Shown: positions 35,766 through 46,940, numbered from the stretch's first letter. The stretch is DNA of 64,000 nucleotides from Mycolicibacterium pulveris (GCF_010725725.1 NZ_AP022599.1:620001-684000); one strand, 5' to 3'. Made by a program: numbers and translations. Notes: a model not told the origin generated them from the sequence alone.

Positions 35766-36708
35766 CGGATCGCTCCGACGATCGAGCGGTGTGAGGCAGA
35801 CCCTCCACCACCGGCGTCGATTCGGTGGGGGTGACCACGCCGGCCTTACCCAGTGCCCGCACCACCAGCACCCGCAGTCGCCGGCCGGCCTCGAACTGCT
35901 TGCCGGGCAGGGTGCGCGCGACCATGCGCAGGTTCACGTTGTCGAGCCCGATGCTCTCCACCCCCATCAGCGACGGTTGGTCGAGCAGCAGGTCTTTGAG
36001 CATGCGGTCCTCGGTGGCCGCGCCGCCGACCTCCTGGAGCACCTCGTTGACCCGGTTGAGGTCGGCGGTCACCGGAATCGGGATGTCGACCACCGCGCGC
36101 GCCCAATCCTTGGACATGTTCAACGAGCGCACGATGTTGCCGTTGGGGACGGTGAACACCTCGCCGTCGCTGGTGCGCAGCTTGGTCACCCGCAGCGTGA
36201 CCTCTTCGACCGTGCCCTCCGCGGCGTCGGGGGCGCCCAGCATGTTCACCTGCACCAGATCGCCGAAGCCGTACTGCTTTTCGGTGATGATGAAGAACCC
36301 CGCCAGCAGGTCCTGCACCAGTTTCTGGGCGCCGAAGCCGAGCGCGGCACCCAGCACCGCCGCCGGGGCCACCAGCGAGCCGACCGGCACGTCGAGGATG
36401 TTGGTGATCTGCATGGCGACCACCACGAACAGCAGCACGATCGACACCCAGGAGATCACCGAGGCGACCGCCTGGCGGTGCTTGGAGGCCTCCGTCCGCA
36501 CCAGGTTCTCGCCGGTCTGGAAGCCCTCCTCGAGCCGGCGGGTGACCCGCATCGCCGCCCAGTTGATGAAGCGGGCCGCCAGCACCGCGCTGATCAACAG
36601 CAGCGTGATCCGCAGCCCTTTGGTCAGGATCCATTCGCCGATGGGACCGTGCCAGAAGTCATGCCAGCCCTGGGGCGGCGAGAACGCGAGATAACCGCTA
36701 CTCGTCAT
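35758..36708 (-). CDS. MscS-family mechanosensitive channel
   Basis: A 316-residue protein. Three N-terminal hydrophobic helices, with the pore-lining helix 3 as [30 protein letters not shown], followed by the beta domain ([45 protein letters not shown]), the most conserved part of the family. It releases solutes on hypo-osmotic shock. The ATG at 36708 overlaps the prfB end by 11 bases, so the two are coupled. Confidence 0.93.
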   Translation of the reverse strand: MTSSGYLAFSPPQGWHDFWHGPIGEWILTKGLRITLLLISAVLAARFINWAAMRVTRRLEEGFQTGENLVRTEASKHRQAVASVISWVSIVLLFVVVAMQITNILDVPVGSLVAPAAVLGAALGFGAQKLVQDLLAGFFIITEKQYGFGDLVQVNMLGAPDAAEGTVEEVTLRVTKLRTSDGEVFTVPNGNIVRSLNMSKDWARAVVDIPIPVTADLNRVNEVLQEVGGAATEDRMLKDLLLDQPSLMGVESIGLDNVNLRMVARTLPGKQFEAGRRLRVLVVRALGKAGVVTPTESTPVVEGLPHTARSSERSGG

Positions 36709-37804
36709 CACGTCGGTTGCGCCACCGGATTCCGGCTTCGAGGAATCCGTCGATGTCTCCGTCCAGGACGGCAGTGGGGTTGCCGACCTCGTGCTCGGTG
36801 CGCAGGTCCTTGACCATCTGGTAGGGGTGCAACACATAGGAGCGCATCTGGTTGCCCCACGAGCTGCCGCCGTCGCCCTTCAGCGCATCGAGCTCCGCAC
36901 GCTCCTCTAACCGCTTGCGCTCCAACAACTTTGCCTGGAGCACCCGCATGGCCGACAGCTTGTTCTGCAGCTGCGACTTCTCGTTCTGGCAGGTCACCAC
37001 GATCCCCGTCGGGATGTGGGTGAGGCGGACCGCGGAGTCGGTGGTGTTGACCGACTGGCCGCCGGGACCGCTGGAGCGGTACACGTCCACGCGCACATCG
37101 CTTTCCGGGATGTCGATGTGGTCGGTGGTGTCCACCACGGGCAGCACCTCGACGTCGGCGAACGACGTCTGACGGCGGCTCTGGTTGTCGAACGGGCTGA
37201 TCCGCACCAACCGATGGGTGCCCTGCTCCACCGACAACGTGCCGTAGGCGAACGGCGCGTGCACCACGAACGTCGCGCTCTTGATGCCCGCTTCCTCGGC
37301 GTAGGAGGTGTCGAGCACCTCGACCGGGTAGCCGTGCTTCTCCGCCCAGCGGATGTACATCCGCATCAGCATCTCGGCCCAGTCCGCGGCGTCCACCCCG
37401 CCGGCACCCGAGCGGATCGTGACGACCGCCTCGCGCTCGTCGTACTCACCCGACAGCAGGGTGCGCACTTCCATCGCCTCGATGTCCGCGCGCAGGGACT
37501 TCAGCTCCTCGTCAGCCTCCGCCAGTTCCTCGGCGCCGCCCTCCTCGGTGGCCAGCTCGTAGAGCACCGGCAGGTCGTCGAGGCGGCGACGCAGCTCCTC
37601 GACCCGACGCAACTCCCCCTGGGCGTGCGACAGCTCGCTGGTGACCTGCTGTGCGCGGGCCTGGTCGTCCCACAGCTTGGGGTCGGAGGCCTCGTGTTCG
37701 AGCTTCTCGATGCGACCGCGCAGCCCTTCGACGTCGAGCACCCGCTCCACCGTGGTCAGGGTGGAGCTCAGCGCTGCGATATCAGCTTGACGGTCGGTAT
37801 CCAC
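36698..37804 (-). CDS. prfB: Peptide chain release factor 2
   Basis: A 368-residue class I release factor. It has the GGQ loop ([18 protein letters not shown]) that triggers peptide release and the RF2-specific SPF codon-recognition motif (ISPFDNQ). The reading frame is continuous from ATG 37804, so the programmed +1 frameshift found in E. coli prfB is absent. It is divergent from fprA, as in M. tuberculosis Rv3105c/Rv3106. Confidence 0.97.
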   Translation of the reverse strand: MDTDRQADIAALSSTLTTVERVLDVEGLRGRIEKLEHEASDPKLWDDQARAQQVTSELSHAQGELRRVEELRRRLDDLPVLYELATEEGGAEELAEADEELKSLRADIEAMEVRTLLSGEYDEREAVVTIRSGAGGVDAADWAEMLMRMYIRWAEKHGYPVEVLDTSYAEEAGIKSATFVVHAPFAYGTLSVEQGTHRLVRISPFDNQSRRQTSFADVEVLPVVDTTDHIDIPESDVRVDVYRSSGPGGQSVNTTDSAVRLTHIPTGIVVTCQNEKSQLQNKLSAMRVLQAKLLERKRLEERAELDALKGDGGSSWGNQMRSYVLHPYQMVKDLRTEHEVGNPTAVLDGDIDGFLEAGIRWRNRRDDE

Positions 37805-37955
37805 GGGAAATCAGCCTACCGGCGTGTCGGTTCCGCCTCACTGGCGGCAACGAGCCTGCCCCGCGTTTAGCATCGGGGTGGTAACCAGCCCGGCGACGAC
37901 GCGACAGCCCCTTGCGCGTCGCCAGGGCAGTGACACGGCCTACAGAAGGTTGAGT

Positions 37956-39332
37956 ATGCGTCCATACCATGTGGCGATCGTCGGCTCGGGCCCCTCGGGT
38001 TACTTCGCCGCAGCTTCGCTGCTGAAGTTCGCCGATGCCGGAGACGATGCCGGCCCGGCACCAGACGTGCGCATCGACATGTACGAGATGCTGCCCACCC
38101 CCTGGGGGTTGGTGCGCTCCGGGGTGGCTCCCGACCATCCCAAGATCAAGTCGATCAGCGCCCAGTTCGAAAAGACCGCGTCGGACCCGCGGTTCCGCTT
38201 CTTCGGCAACGTCGCCGTCGGTGAGCACGTGCAGGCCGCCGAGCTGGCCGAACGCTATGACGCCGTCATCTACGCCGTCGGCGCCCAGTCCGACCGCCCG
38301 CTAGGCATCCCCGGCGAGGAGCTGCCCGGTAGCGTCGCCGCCGTCGACTTCGTCGGTTGGTACAACGCGCACCCGCACTTCGGCGAGATGGCGCCGAACC
38401 TGTCGACCGGGCGTGCGGTGGTCGTCGGCAACGGCAACGTCGCGCTCGATGTGGCCCGCATCCTGGTCACCGACCCCGCGACGCTGGCCAAGACCGACAT
38501 CGCCGACCACGCGCTGGCGGCGCTGGCCGACCGCGGGGTCGAGGAGGTCCTCATCATCGGCAGGCGCGGGCCGCTGCAGGCCCCGTTCACCACGCTCGAG
38601 CTGCGCGAGCTCGGCGACCTGGAGGGCCTTGCCGACGTCGAGGTGATCCTGGATCCCGCCGACTTCGCCGACATCACCGACGAGGACCTCGAAGCCGCGG
38701 GCAAGACCGTGCGCAACAACATCAAGGTGCTGCGCGGGTACGCCGAGCGGCCACCCCGCGGCGCCAAACGGCGCATCGTGTTCCGGTTCCGCACCTCCCC
38801 GATCGAGATCAAGGGTGACGGCAAGGTCGAGGCCATCGTGCTGGGGCGCAACGAGCTGGTCACCGACAACGGCCGCGTCGTCGCCAAGGACACCGGCGAA
38901 CGCGACGAGGTGCCGGCCCAGCTGGTGGTGCGCGCCGTCGGTTACCGCGGGGTGCCCACCCCCGGGCTGCCGTTCGACGACCGCACCTGCACGATTCCGC
39001 ACACGAAAGGGCGCGTGGAGGGCAGCCGCAACGAGTACGTCGTCGGCTGGATCAAACGCGGGCCCACCGGCGTGATCGGCAGCAACAAGAGCGACTCACA
39101 GGAGACCGTCGACACGCTGATCGCCGATCTGCGCGCGGCCGAATTGGTCGAGCGCGATGCCGATCATGCCGAACAGCTGGCCCGGTGGGTGGTGGAGCGC
39201 CAGCCCAAGGTGGTCACCGGCGACCACTGGAAGCTGATCGACGAGCACGAGCGCTCAGCGGGCGAACCGCACGGCCGGCCGCGGGTGAAGCTCACCAGCG
39301 TCGCGGACCTGCTGCGCATCGGGCACCGGTGA
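37956..39332 (+). CDS. fprA: NADPH-ferredoxin reductase FprA
   Basis: A 458-residue adrenodoxin-reductase-type flavoenzyme. FAD-binding GSGPSGYFAA at the N-terminus, PTPWGLVRSGVAPDHPKIK in the substrate region, NADPH-binding VVGNGNVALDVARIL and IGRRGPLQAPF, and the late VVGWIKRGPTGVIGSNK motif. It transfers electrons from NADPH to ferredoxins serving P450s and other enzymes. The ATG at 37956 is the natural start; a longer frame upstream is not supported. Confidence 0.96.
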   Translation: MRPYHVAIVGSGPSGYFAAASLLKFADAGDDAGPAPDVRIDMYEMLPTPWGLVRSGVAPDHPKIKSISAQFEKTASDPRFRFFGNVAVGEHVQAAELAERYDAVIYAVGAQSDRPLGIPGEELPGSVAAVDFVGWYNAHPHFGEMAPNLSTGRAVVVGNGNVALDVARILVTDPATLAKTDIADHALAALADRGVEEVLIIGRRGPLQAPFTTLELRELGDLEGLADVEVILDPADFADITDEDLEAAGKTVRNNIKVLRGYAERPPRGAKRRIVFRFRTSPIEIKGDGKVEAIVLGRNELVTDNGRVVAKDTGERDEVPAQLVVRAVGYRGVPTPGLPFDDRTCTIPHTKGRVEGSRNEYVVGWIKRGPTGVIGSNKSDSQETVDTLIADLRAAELVERDADHAEQLARWVVERQPKVVTGDHWKLIDEHERSAGEPHGRPRVKLTSVADLLRIGHR

Positions 39333-39345
39333 CGTCGACGCGCTC

Positions 39346-39705
39346 TCAGGCGTAGGGCGGCGGTTCGCCCTGGGCGGGCGGGGGCGCCTGCGGCGCGAAC
39401 CGCCAGTTGTCGGGGTTCTTCGGCGAGTACACGACGGGAAAAAGCGCGCCCATGGTCGGCCAGTTGTCGACGTCGACCTCGAGGCGCTGATACACCGCGT
39501 GTTCGTTGACCGTGGGTCCGTTGATGACGCCGGTGATCGTCGCGTACTGCTGTCCGGAGACGTCGGTCGGTCGCGGGCTGACGCCGGTGACCAGCAGCGT
39601 GCCCGACGGCCAGTCGGCGCCGGCGCCGCGGCGACGCATGATCATCGGCCCGGCGATGACGACGATCGCGCCGATGATGAGCAGCATCGCCAGGAATTCC
39701 CACAC
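39346..39705 (-). CDS. Small membrane-anchored conserved protein
   Basis: A 119-residue protein with an N-terminal transmembrane helix ([20 protein letters not shown]), a basic RRR stop-transfer, and a beta-rich domain ([32 protein letters not shown]) similar in feel to DUF3592. The C-terminus is Pro-rich. It lies between convergent fprA and divergent hisN. Function unknown. Confidence 0.6.
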   Translation of the reverse strand: MWEFLAMLLIIGAIVVIAGPMIMRRRGAGADWPSGTLLVTGVSPRPTDVSGQQYATITGVINGPTVNEHAVYQRLEVDVDNWPTMGALFPVVYSPKNPDNWRFAPQAPPPAQGEPPPYA

Positions 39706-39728
39706 ACCGACATGGTAGGACCACAGGC

Positions 39729-40523
39729 ATGTGTTCTGAGGCCGATGACCTGACGCTGGCGTTGGCGCTGGCCGACGAGGCCGACGCGTTGACGACGGCG
39801 CGCTTCGGTGCGGTGGACCTCGTCGTCGAGACCAAACCCGACCTCACCCCGGCCACCGACGCCGACCTCGACGTCGAGGCGCGAATCCGGCGCCGGCTGG
39901 AGGAGCACCGCCCCGACGACGCGGTGCTCGGGGAGGAGTTCGGCGGGACAACGGAGTTCAGCGGGCGCCAGTGGGTCGTCGACCCGATCGACGGCACCAA
40001 GAACTTCGTGCGCGGCGTGCCGGTGTGGGCGACGCTGCTCGCCCTGCTGCAGGACGGTGTGCCGGTGCTCGGCGTGGTGAGCGCGCCTGCGCTGCAACGG
40101 CGTTGGTGGGCGCAGGCCGGGCACGGCGCCCACGCCCGAGCGGGTGCCGAACCCGAGCGGCGACTGTCGGTGTCCAAGGTCGACGACCTGGAATCGGCGA
40201 GCCTGTCGTTCTCGAGCCTGTCGGGCTGGGCGGCGCTCGGGCTGCGTGAGCGCTTCATCGAGTTGACCGACGACGTGTGGCGGGTGCGTGGCTTCGGCGA
40301 CTTCCTGTCGTACTGCCTGCTGGCCGAGGGGGCCGTCGACATCGCCACCGAACCCGAGGTGTCGCTGTGGGATCTGGCCGCGCTCGACATCCTGGTCCGC
40401 GAGGCCGGCGGAACGTTCACGAACCTGGCCGGACAGCCGGGCCCACACGGCGGCAGCGCGGTCGCCACCAACGCGCTGCTGCATGACGCGGTGTTGACCA
40501 GGCTTTCTCAGCCGTCCCGATAG
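39729..40523 (+). CDS. hisN: Histidinol-phosphatase of the inositol monophosphatase fold
   Basis: A 264-residue protein. IMP-family metal motifs: [27 protein letters not shown] (Asp-Pro-Ile-Asp-Gly-Thr) and [23 protein letters not shown]. The sequence follows M. tuberculosis Rv3137 (HisN) almost word for word in [10 protein letters not shown] and [11 protein letters not shown]. HisN catalyses the histidinol-phosphate dephosphorylation step. It is adjacent to fadE24, the same order as in M. tuberculosis. Confidence 0.93.
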   Translation: MCSEADDLTLALALADEADALTTARFGAVDLVVETKPDLTPATDADLDVEARIRRRLEEHRPDDAVLGEEFGGTTEFSGRQWVVDPIDGTKNFVRGVPVWATLLALLQDGVPVLGVVSAPALQRRWWAQAGHGAHARAGAEPERRLSVSKVDDLESASLSFSSLSGWAALGLRERFIELTDDVWRVRGFGDFLSYCLLAEGAVDIATEPEVSLWDLAALDILVREAGGTFTNLAGQPGPHGGSAVATNALLHDAVLTRLSQPSR

Positions 40524-40573
40524 CTCGCACGCCCGAAGCCGGCGCTGTGAGTTGCGCTACAAAGCGGGCGATG

Positions 40574-40618
40574 TTACTCAGGAGTCAGTTCGGATACCTT
40601 ACTCTGGAGTCAGTTCGG
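40574..40618. promoter_or_regulatory. Tandem operator upstream of fadE24
   Basis: Two 20-base copies of TTACTC(A/T)GGAGTCAGTTCGG start at 40574 and 40599, 25 bases apart and identical at 19 of 20 positions. Each contains the inverted repeat ACTC-N2-GAGT. They sit 40-84 bases ahead of the fadE24 ATG, as expected of paired binding sites for a dimeric regulator, probably TetR-type. Confidence 0.75.
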
Positions 40619-40657
40619 CAAGCGCCGACGAGAATCCCCATAGCGAGGCAGTTGAAA

Positions 40658-42061
40658 ATGACCAACACCCTGCCGTCGAAACACGGATCACGGCCCAAGC
40701 GCGCCGACAAGGAAAGCGCGGTGGGCCTGCAGAAACACAAGCGCACGGCGACCGATCTGGGGCTGGCTCTGGTGACGCCGCTGGTCGGTCAGGAGTTCCT
40801 CGACCGCTACAACCTGCGTGACCCGCTCAACCGCGGGCTGAAGTACGGCGTCAAACACGCGTTCTCGGCCGCGGGCGCGGCCACCCGGCAGTTCAAGCGG
40901 GTGACCGGCAGCGGCAACGCGCCGGCCCGGCTGAAGAAGAGCGGCTCGGACTACTTCGACCTCACGCCCGACGACGAGCAGAAGATGATCGTCGAGACCG
41001 TGAGCGAGTTCGCCGCCGAGGTGATGCGGCCGGCCGCCCGCGAGGCCGACGATGCCGCGTCGTATCCCGACGAACTCGTCAGCAAGGCCAACGAACTCGG
41101 GATCGCCGCGATCAACGTGCCCGAGAATTTCGAGGGCATCGCCGCACATCGGGCGGCGGTCACCAACGTGCTGGTCGCCGAGGCACTGTCCTACGGCGAC
41201 ATGGGGCTGGCGCTGCCGATCGTGGCCCCCGCCGGGGTCGCCTCGGCGCTGACCCATTGGGGCAGCGCCGATCAGCAGGCGACCTACCTCAGGGAGTTCG
41301 CCGGTGAGAACGTGCCCCAAGCCTGTGTGGCGATCGCCGAGCCTCACCCGCTTTTCGACCCGACGGCGCTGAAGACCACAGCCGTGCGCACGCCGAGCGG
41401 CTACCGCCTCGACGGTGTCAAGTCGCTGGTGCCCGCCGCCGCGAACGCCGAAATCTTCATCGTGGCAGCACAACTCAACGGCAAACCGGCGCTGTTCATC
41501 GTCGAGTCGTCGTCTCAGGGACTCAGTGTCACGGCCGATCCCAGCATGGGGATCCGTGCCGCGGCGCTCGGCCAGGTCACCCTCGACAAGGTCACCGTGC
41601 CGCTCTCCGCGCGGCTCGGCGAGGAGGATGCGCCACAGGCCGACATAGACCGCGATTACTCGGAGGCGATCGCGCTGTCGCGGCTTGGCTGGGCGGCGCT
41701 GGCCGTCGGTACCGCACATGCGGTACTCGACTACGTGGTGCCATATGTCAAGGAGCGCCACGCGTTCGGTGAGCCGATCGCCCACCGGCAGGCGGTGGCG
41801 TTCATGTGCGCCGACATGGCGATCGAGTTCGACGGGCTGCGGTTGATCACGTGGCGCGGAGCCTCACGCGCCGACCAGGGGCTGCCTTTCGCCCGGGAGG
41901 CCGCGCTGGCCAAGCGTCTCGGCACCGACAAGGGCATGCAGATCGGCCTCGACGGCGTGCAGCTTCTCGGCGGCCACGGTTACACCAAGGAACACCCCGT
42001 CGAACGCTGGTACCGCGACCTGCGCGCGATCGGCGTCGCCGAGGGCGTAGTAGTCATCTGA
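40658..42061 (+). CDS. fadE24: Acyl-CoA dehydrogenase FadE24
   Basis: A 467-residue acyl-CoA dehydrogenase with an extra ~110-residue N-terminal region before the catalytic core (KKSGSDYFDLTPDDEQKMIVETVSEFAAEVM). Core elements: SYGDMGLALPIVAPAGVASAL, VACIAEPHP-like VAIAEPHPLFDP, and YVKERHAFGEPIAHRQAVAFMCADMA. It corresponds to Rv3139 by sequence feel and neighbours. The ATG at 40658 follows the tandem operator. The next gene, fadE23, is 30 bases downstream, and the pair probably forms a heteromeric enzyme. Confidence 0.92.
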   Translation: MTNTLPSKHGSRPKRADKESAVGLQKHKRTATDLGLALVTPLVGQEFLDRYNLRDPLNRGLKYGVKHAFSAAGAATRQFKRVTGSGNAPARLKKSGSDYFDLTPDDEQKMIVETVSEFAAEVMRPAAREADDAASYPDELVSKANELGIAAINVPENFEGIAAHRAAVTNVLVAEALSYGDMGLALPIVAPAGVASALTHWGSADQQATYLREFAGENVPQACVAIAEPHPLFDPTALKTTAVRTPSGYRLDGVKSLVPAAANAEIFIVAAQLNGKPALFIVESSSQGLSVTADPSMGIRAAALGQVTLDKVTVPLSARLGEEDAPQADIDRDYSEAIALSRLGWAALAVGTAHAVLDYVVPYVKERHAFGEPIAHRQAVAFMCADMAIEFDGLRLITWRGASRADQGLPFAREAALAKRLGTDKGMQIGLDGVQLLGGHGYTKEHPVERWYRDLRAIGVAEGVVVI

Positions 42062-42091
42062 GCCGTCATTCCTCATAACGAAAGACCAATC

Positions 42092-43306
42092 ATGGCAATC
42101 AATCTGGAACTGCCGAAGAAGCTCGAGGCGGTCATCGAGAAGGCGCATCAGGGCGCCGCCGAGATGCTGCGGCCGATCTCGCGCAAATGGGATCTTCGCG
42201 AACACGAATACCCCGTCGAACTCGACACCCTGGCCACCCTCTTCGAGGGCATCTCGGAGGCCAAGACCATCGCGTTCGCCGGCGCCGAGGCCTTCCGCGA
42301 GGGCGACGAGCCCAAGGACGCCAACCACAACGGCGCCAACATGTCCGCGGTGCTCAACGTGATGGAGATCAGTTGGGGCGACGTGGCTTTGATGCTGTCG
42401 GTGCCGCGCCAGGGTCTCGGCAACGCCGCGATCAACAGCGTGGCCACCCCCGAACAGCTCGAGCGGCTCGGCAAGGACGTCTGGGCGGCGATGGCCATCA
42501 CCGAGCCGGGCTTCGGCTCCGACTCGGCGGCGGTGTCGACGACGGCGACGCTCGACGGTGACGAGTACGTGATCAACGGCGAGAAGATCTTCGTCACCGC
42601 CGGCTCCCGGGCCACGCACATCGTGGTGTGGGCGACGCTGGACAAGTCGAAGGGCCGCGCGGCGATCAAGTCGTTCATCGTGCCGCGCGCGCATCCCGGT
42701 GTCACCGTCGAGCGTCTCGAGGACAAGCTGGGCATCAAGGCCTCTGACACGGCGGTGATCCGGTTCGACAACGTCCGGATCCCGAAGGACAACCTGCTCG
42801 GTAGCCCGGAAATCAACGTGGACAAGGGTTTTGCCGGGGTGATGGAGACCTTCGACAACACCCGTCCCGTCGTCGCCGCGATGGCCGTCGGCATCGCCCG
42901 GGCGGCGTTGGAGGAAGTGCGCAAGATCCTCACCGAGGCGGGCATCGAGATCTCCTACGACAAGCCCTCGCACGCACAGAGCGCACCGGCCGCGGAGTTC
43001 CTGCGGATGGAATCCGACTGGGAGGCCGCCTATCTGTTGATGGTGCGCTCGGCGTGGCAGGCCGACAACGACATTCCCAACTCCAAGGAAGCGTCGATGG
43101 GCAAGGCCAAGGCCGGCCGCGTCGCCAGCGACATCACCCTCAAAGCCGTCGAATTGGCAGGCACCGTGGGCTATTCGGAGCAGACCCTGCTGGAGAAGTG
43201 GGCCCGCGACTCCAAGATTCTCGACATCTTCGAGGGCACACAGCAGATCCAGCTTCTGGTGGTGGCGCGCCGCCTACTGGGCCTGTCCTCCGCCGAACTG
43301 AAGTAA
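42092..43306 (+). CDS. fadE23: Acyl-CoA dehydrogenase FadE23
   Basis: A 404-residue acyl-CoA dehydrogenase. FAD/substrate motifs: AMAITEPGFGSDSAAVSTTATLDG, DEYVINGEKIFVTAGSRATHIVVW, and the C-terminal DIFEGTQQIQLLVVARRLLGL. Many mycobacterial FadEs act as alpha2beta2 pairs; the tight linkage to fadE24 suggests this one does too. M. tuberculosis Rv3140 has the same location. A strong hairpin follows the gene. Confidence 0.92.
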   Translation: MAINLELPKKLEAVIEKAHQGAAEMLRPISRKWDLREHEYPVELDTLATLFEGISEAKTIAFAGAEAFREGDEPKDANHNGANMSAVLNVMEISWGDVALMLSVPRQGLGNAAINSVATPEQLERLGKDVWAAMAITEPGFGSDSAAVSTTATLDGDEYVINGEKIFVTAGSRATHIVVWATLDKSKGRAAIKSFIVPRAHPGVTVERLEDKLGIKASDTAVIRFDNVRIPKDNLLGSPEINVDKGFAGVMETFDNTRPVVAAMAVGIARAALEEVRKILTEAGIEISYDKPSHAQSAPAAEFLRMESDWEAAYLLMVRSAWQADNDIPNSKEASMGKAKAGRVASDITLKAVELAGTVGYSEQTLLEKWARDSKILDIFEGTQQIQLLVVARRLLGLSSAELK

Positions 43307-43329
43307 CCCCTTCCGGCTTCCGGCTTCCG

Positions 43330-43389
43330 GCGAGCAGACGCGTACACCCCCAAAACAGGGCGTTTTAGGGGGTGTACGCGTCTGCTCGC
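43330..43389. repeat. Long REP-like inverted repeat
   Basis: A perfect 22-bp stem (core GAGCAGACGCGTACACCCCC) extended by five more pairs after one bulged A, with a 5-base loop. The outer GCGAGCAGACGC half resembles palindromic elements scattered between mycobacterial genes. It may end fadE23 transcription but lacks a T tail. Three CTTCCGG repeats precede it. Confidence 0.75.
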
Positions 43390-43427
43390 GCCCGGATGGG
43401 TCCGGATGGGTAGGGACCGTCAGCGCA

Positions 43428-43470
43428 AAGGTCCCCGGGGCTCGGACGAACCGAGCGGGCCGGGGACCTT
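43428..43470. terminator. Bidirectional hairpin between fadE23 and the antigen 85 gene
   Basis: Arms AAGGTCCCCGG and CCGGGGACCTT, with an inner GCTCGG/CCGAGC stem and an ACGAA loop. It is placed 18 bases beyond the stop of the minus-strand mycolyltransferase gene and downstream of fadE23 on the plus strand. Confidence 0.7.
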
Positions 43471-43487
43471 CGCGTCGTGTCGAACTG

Positions 43488-44771
<1,284 letters not shown>

Positions 44772-45329
44772 ATGGCAAAGGAGCGCACCCCGCGGCTGTC
44801 GGTGGACAGCTGGCTGGAGGCCGGCTACGCGATCCTGGCCGAAGAGGGCATCAAGGCGCTCAAGCTCGACCGGTTGTGCGAGCGGGTCGGGGCCACCAAA
44901 GGGAGCTTCTACTGGCATTTCGCCGACATGGCGACCTATCGCTCCGCGCTCGTTGAGGCGTGGGGCGAGTTGCGTGACGAGGACCGCCGGTTCTTTGCCG
45001 AGGCAAACGCCATGCCGCCGCGCGAGCGGCTCTCGCAAATGATGACGGCACTGGTGACCGCCCGGCACTGGACGTTGGAACGGGCGATGCGGGAGTGGGC
45101 CCGTACCGACACCGCGGTTGCGGCCAGCGTGCGCGCCTCCGATCAGCGCGTGTTGGACGCGGTGCGCCGGGCGTTTCTGGACTACGGGTTCGACTTCGAG
45201 GAAGCCGACCTGCGAGCCAACGCGACCTTCGCCGCTGGTATCGGCTTCTTACACCTGTCGGGTCGCCGGCCCAGTCCCAGCGCCACTGACCAGCGGGAAC
45301 GGTTCCTCGACATCATGCTGCACCGCTGA
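44772..45329 (+). CDS. TetR-family transcriptional regulator
   Basis: A 185-residue regulator. Helix-turn-helix: WLEAGYAILAEEGIKALKLDRLCERVGATKGSFYWHFADMATYRSAL. The C-terminal domain is helical and of ordinary TetR length. It sits ahead of the acyl-CoA dehydrogenase-like gene, whose promoter holds an 18-bp palindrome, and is likely its regulator. Confidence 0.9.
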   Translation: MAKERTPRLSVDSWLEAGYAILAEEGIKALKLDRLCERVGATKGSFYWHFADMATYRSALVEAWGELRDEDRRFFAEANAMPPRERLSQMMTALVTARHWTLERAMREWARTDTAVAASVRASDQRVLDAVRRAFLDYGFDFEEADLRANATFAAGIGFLHLSGRRPSPSATDQRERFLDIMLHR

Positions 45330-45343
45330 CCCACCCGAATCTT

Positions 45344-45361
45344 CCATACAAAAAAGTATGG
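45344..45361. promoter_or_regulatory. Palindromic operator CCATAC-A6-GTATGG
   Basis: A perfect 6-6-6 inverted repeat between the TetR stop and the next gene. Because it overlaps a candidate ATG at 45358, the real start of the next gene is taken as 45376. Confidence 0.75.
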
Positions 45362-45375
45362 TAGTGTCCGGCGAT

Positions 45376-46539
45376 ATGCCCCCTGCTTCGGTGGCCGACG
45401 CCATCACCAGCGAGTTCGTCGCCAACCTCGCCGACCGGGCCGCCGAGGCCGAGTGCCTGCGCCGGCTGCCCGCCGAGACGGTCCGGGAGTTCATCGCGAC
45501 CGGGTTCACCGAATTGCTCGTGCCCGCGCGCTACGGCGGCGAACAGGCCGCGTTTCCGTCGATCCTGGACCCGGTACGACGAATGGCGCACGGCTGCGCC
45601 TCGAGCGCGTGGACGATCGGCTTCTACGCTCTGCACAACTGGATGCTCGCGCTGTTCGACGCGCGCGCCCAGGAGGAGGCGTTCGCGACGCGGCCCTTCT
45701 TGGCGCCGGCTCCCCTGGCCCCGACCGGACGCGGCGTGCCCGCGCCGGGTGGGGTGCGGCTGAGCGGCCGGTGGTCGTGGGCGACGGGCGTGATGGACGG
45801 CAACTGGATCATCGTCGGCGCGCTGTGCGGCCCCGACGACTCCATCTATCCGGCGCTGGCGCTGCTGCCGATCGACGCGGTGACGATCGAGGACGTCTGG
45901 CACACCGACGGCATGCGCGCCACCGGTTCCAACGACGTGGTGATCGCCGACGCGTTCGTGCCCGAGCACCGCCTGGTGCGGGTGGCCGACATCTACACCG
46001 GCACCGCACCCGGGGCGGCCCTGCACGACGCGGGCACCTACCGGTGGCCGATGGTGCCCGCGCTGGCGCTGCTGGCGGCCATGCCCGCCCTGGGCAGCGC
46101 CGAGCGCGCCGCGGCGATCTACGCCGAGCGGCTGTCGGAGCGCGTGCTCGCCTACGAGGGCGTGATGCAGAAGGACAAACCGATCGCGCAGGCCCGTCTC
46201 GCCGAGGCCGAGGTGCGGTTGCGCGGGCTGCGGGCCCTGCTGGCCGACACCGTCGGCGAGATCGAAGCCGCCGTCGATGCGGGAGAACAGCTTCCGCGGC
46301 CGGGGCGCGCGGCGGCGCGGTTGGCGGCCGCGCACATCGTGCACGAATCGCGGGCGGTGATCGGCCTGCTCCTGGAGGCCTCGGGCGCCAGCGCCCACTT
46401 CGTCGACCACCCGCTGCAGCGCATTCGGCGCGACGTCGACGTGATCTCCGGGCACGTAGTGTTCGATTACGACACCAGCCGAGAACTGGCTGGCGCCCTC
46501 AGACTGGGAATGAAGATTCCCAGAACCGCGATGGTGTGA
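45376..46539 (+). CDS. Acyl-CoA dehydrogenase-fold flavoprotein (HsaA/monooxygenase type)
   Basis: A 387-residue protein of the class D flavin monooxygenase/acyl-CoA dehydrogenase fold: RRLPAETVREFIATGFTELLVPARYGGEQAAF, SGRWSWATGVMDGNWIIVGAL, WHTDGMRATGSNDVVIADAFVPEH and a C-terminal HFVDHPLQRIRRDVDVISGHVVFDYD. These match HsaA/HpaB-like oxygenases better than true dehydrogenases, since the usual catalytic base region is absent. It should need a flavin reductase partner; none is adjacent. The following gene is a Ddn-like protein, 11 bases downstream. Confidence 0.8.
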   Translation: MPPASVADAITSEFVANLADRAAEAECLRRLPAETVREFIATGFTELLVPARYGGEQAAFPSILDPVRRMAHGCASSAWTIGFYALHNWMLALFDARAQEEAFATRPFLAPAPLAPTGRGVPAPGGVRLSGRWSWATGVMDGNWIIVGALCGPDDSIYPALALLPIDAVTIEDVWHTDGMRATGSNDVVIADAFVPEHRLVRVADIYTGTAPGAALHDAGTYRWPMVPALALLAAMPALGSAERAAAIYAERLSERVLAYEGVMQKDKPIAQARLAEAEVRLRGLRALLADTVGEIEAAVDAGEQLPRPGRAAARLAAAHIVHESRAVIGLLLEASGASAHFVDHPLQRIRRDVDVISGHVVFDYDTSRELAGALRLGMKIPRTAMV

Positions 46540-46550
46540 GGAGAACCCAG

Positions 46551-46940
46551 ATGGCCGACGACGTGCGCGACCGCATCACCAAGCTGTTCCAGAAGAACGT
46601 CGCCAACCGGGTGACGCGGTTACTGCCGTTCCAGACCCTGCTGGAGACGACCGGCCGCAAGTCCGGCAAGCCGCGACGGACGCCGCTGGGCGGTAGCCGG
46701 GTGGGCGACCAGTTCTGGTTCGTCTCGGAGTTCGGCGAGAAGTCGCAGTACATCAAGAACATCAAGGCCAACCCCAACGTGCGGGTGCGGCTGAACGGGC
46801 GCTGGCACAACGGCGTTGCGCATCTGATGCCCGACGACGATCCGCACGAACGGCTCAAGTCGCTGCCGCAGTTCAACAGCATGGGCGTGCGCACGTTCGG
46901 CACCAGCCTGCTGACGGTACGGGTCGATTTCACCGACTGA
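46551..46940 (+). CDS. Deazaflavin (F420)-dependent nitroreductase family protein (Ddn-like)
   Basis: A 129-residue split-barrel protein: LETTGRKSGKPRRTPLGGSRVGDQFWFVSEFGEKSQYIKNIKANPNVRVRLNGRWHNG. This pattern defines the F420-binding DUF385/Ddn family, abundant in mycobacteria, which uses reduced F420 for reductions of quinones, nitro compounds or lipids. Strong GAGGAGAA ribosome site. It is probably cotranscribed with the flavoprotein upstream. Confidence 0.87.
   Translation: MADDVRDRITKLFQKNVANRVTRLLPFQTLLETTGRKSGKPRRTPLGGSRVGDQFWFVSEFGEKSQYIKNIKANPNVRVRLNGRWHNGVAHLMPDDDPHERLKSLPQFNSMGVRTFGTSLLTVRVDFTD

Noticed and set aside
40547..40657. Upstream extension of FadE24
   Set aside because: It reads through the tandem operators; the ATG at 40658 begins the expected protein.
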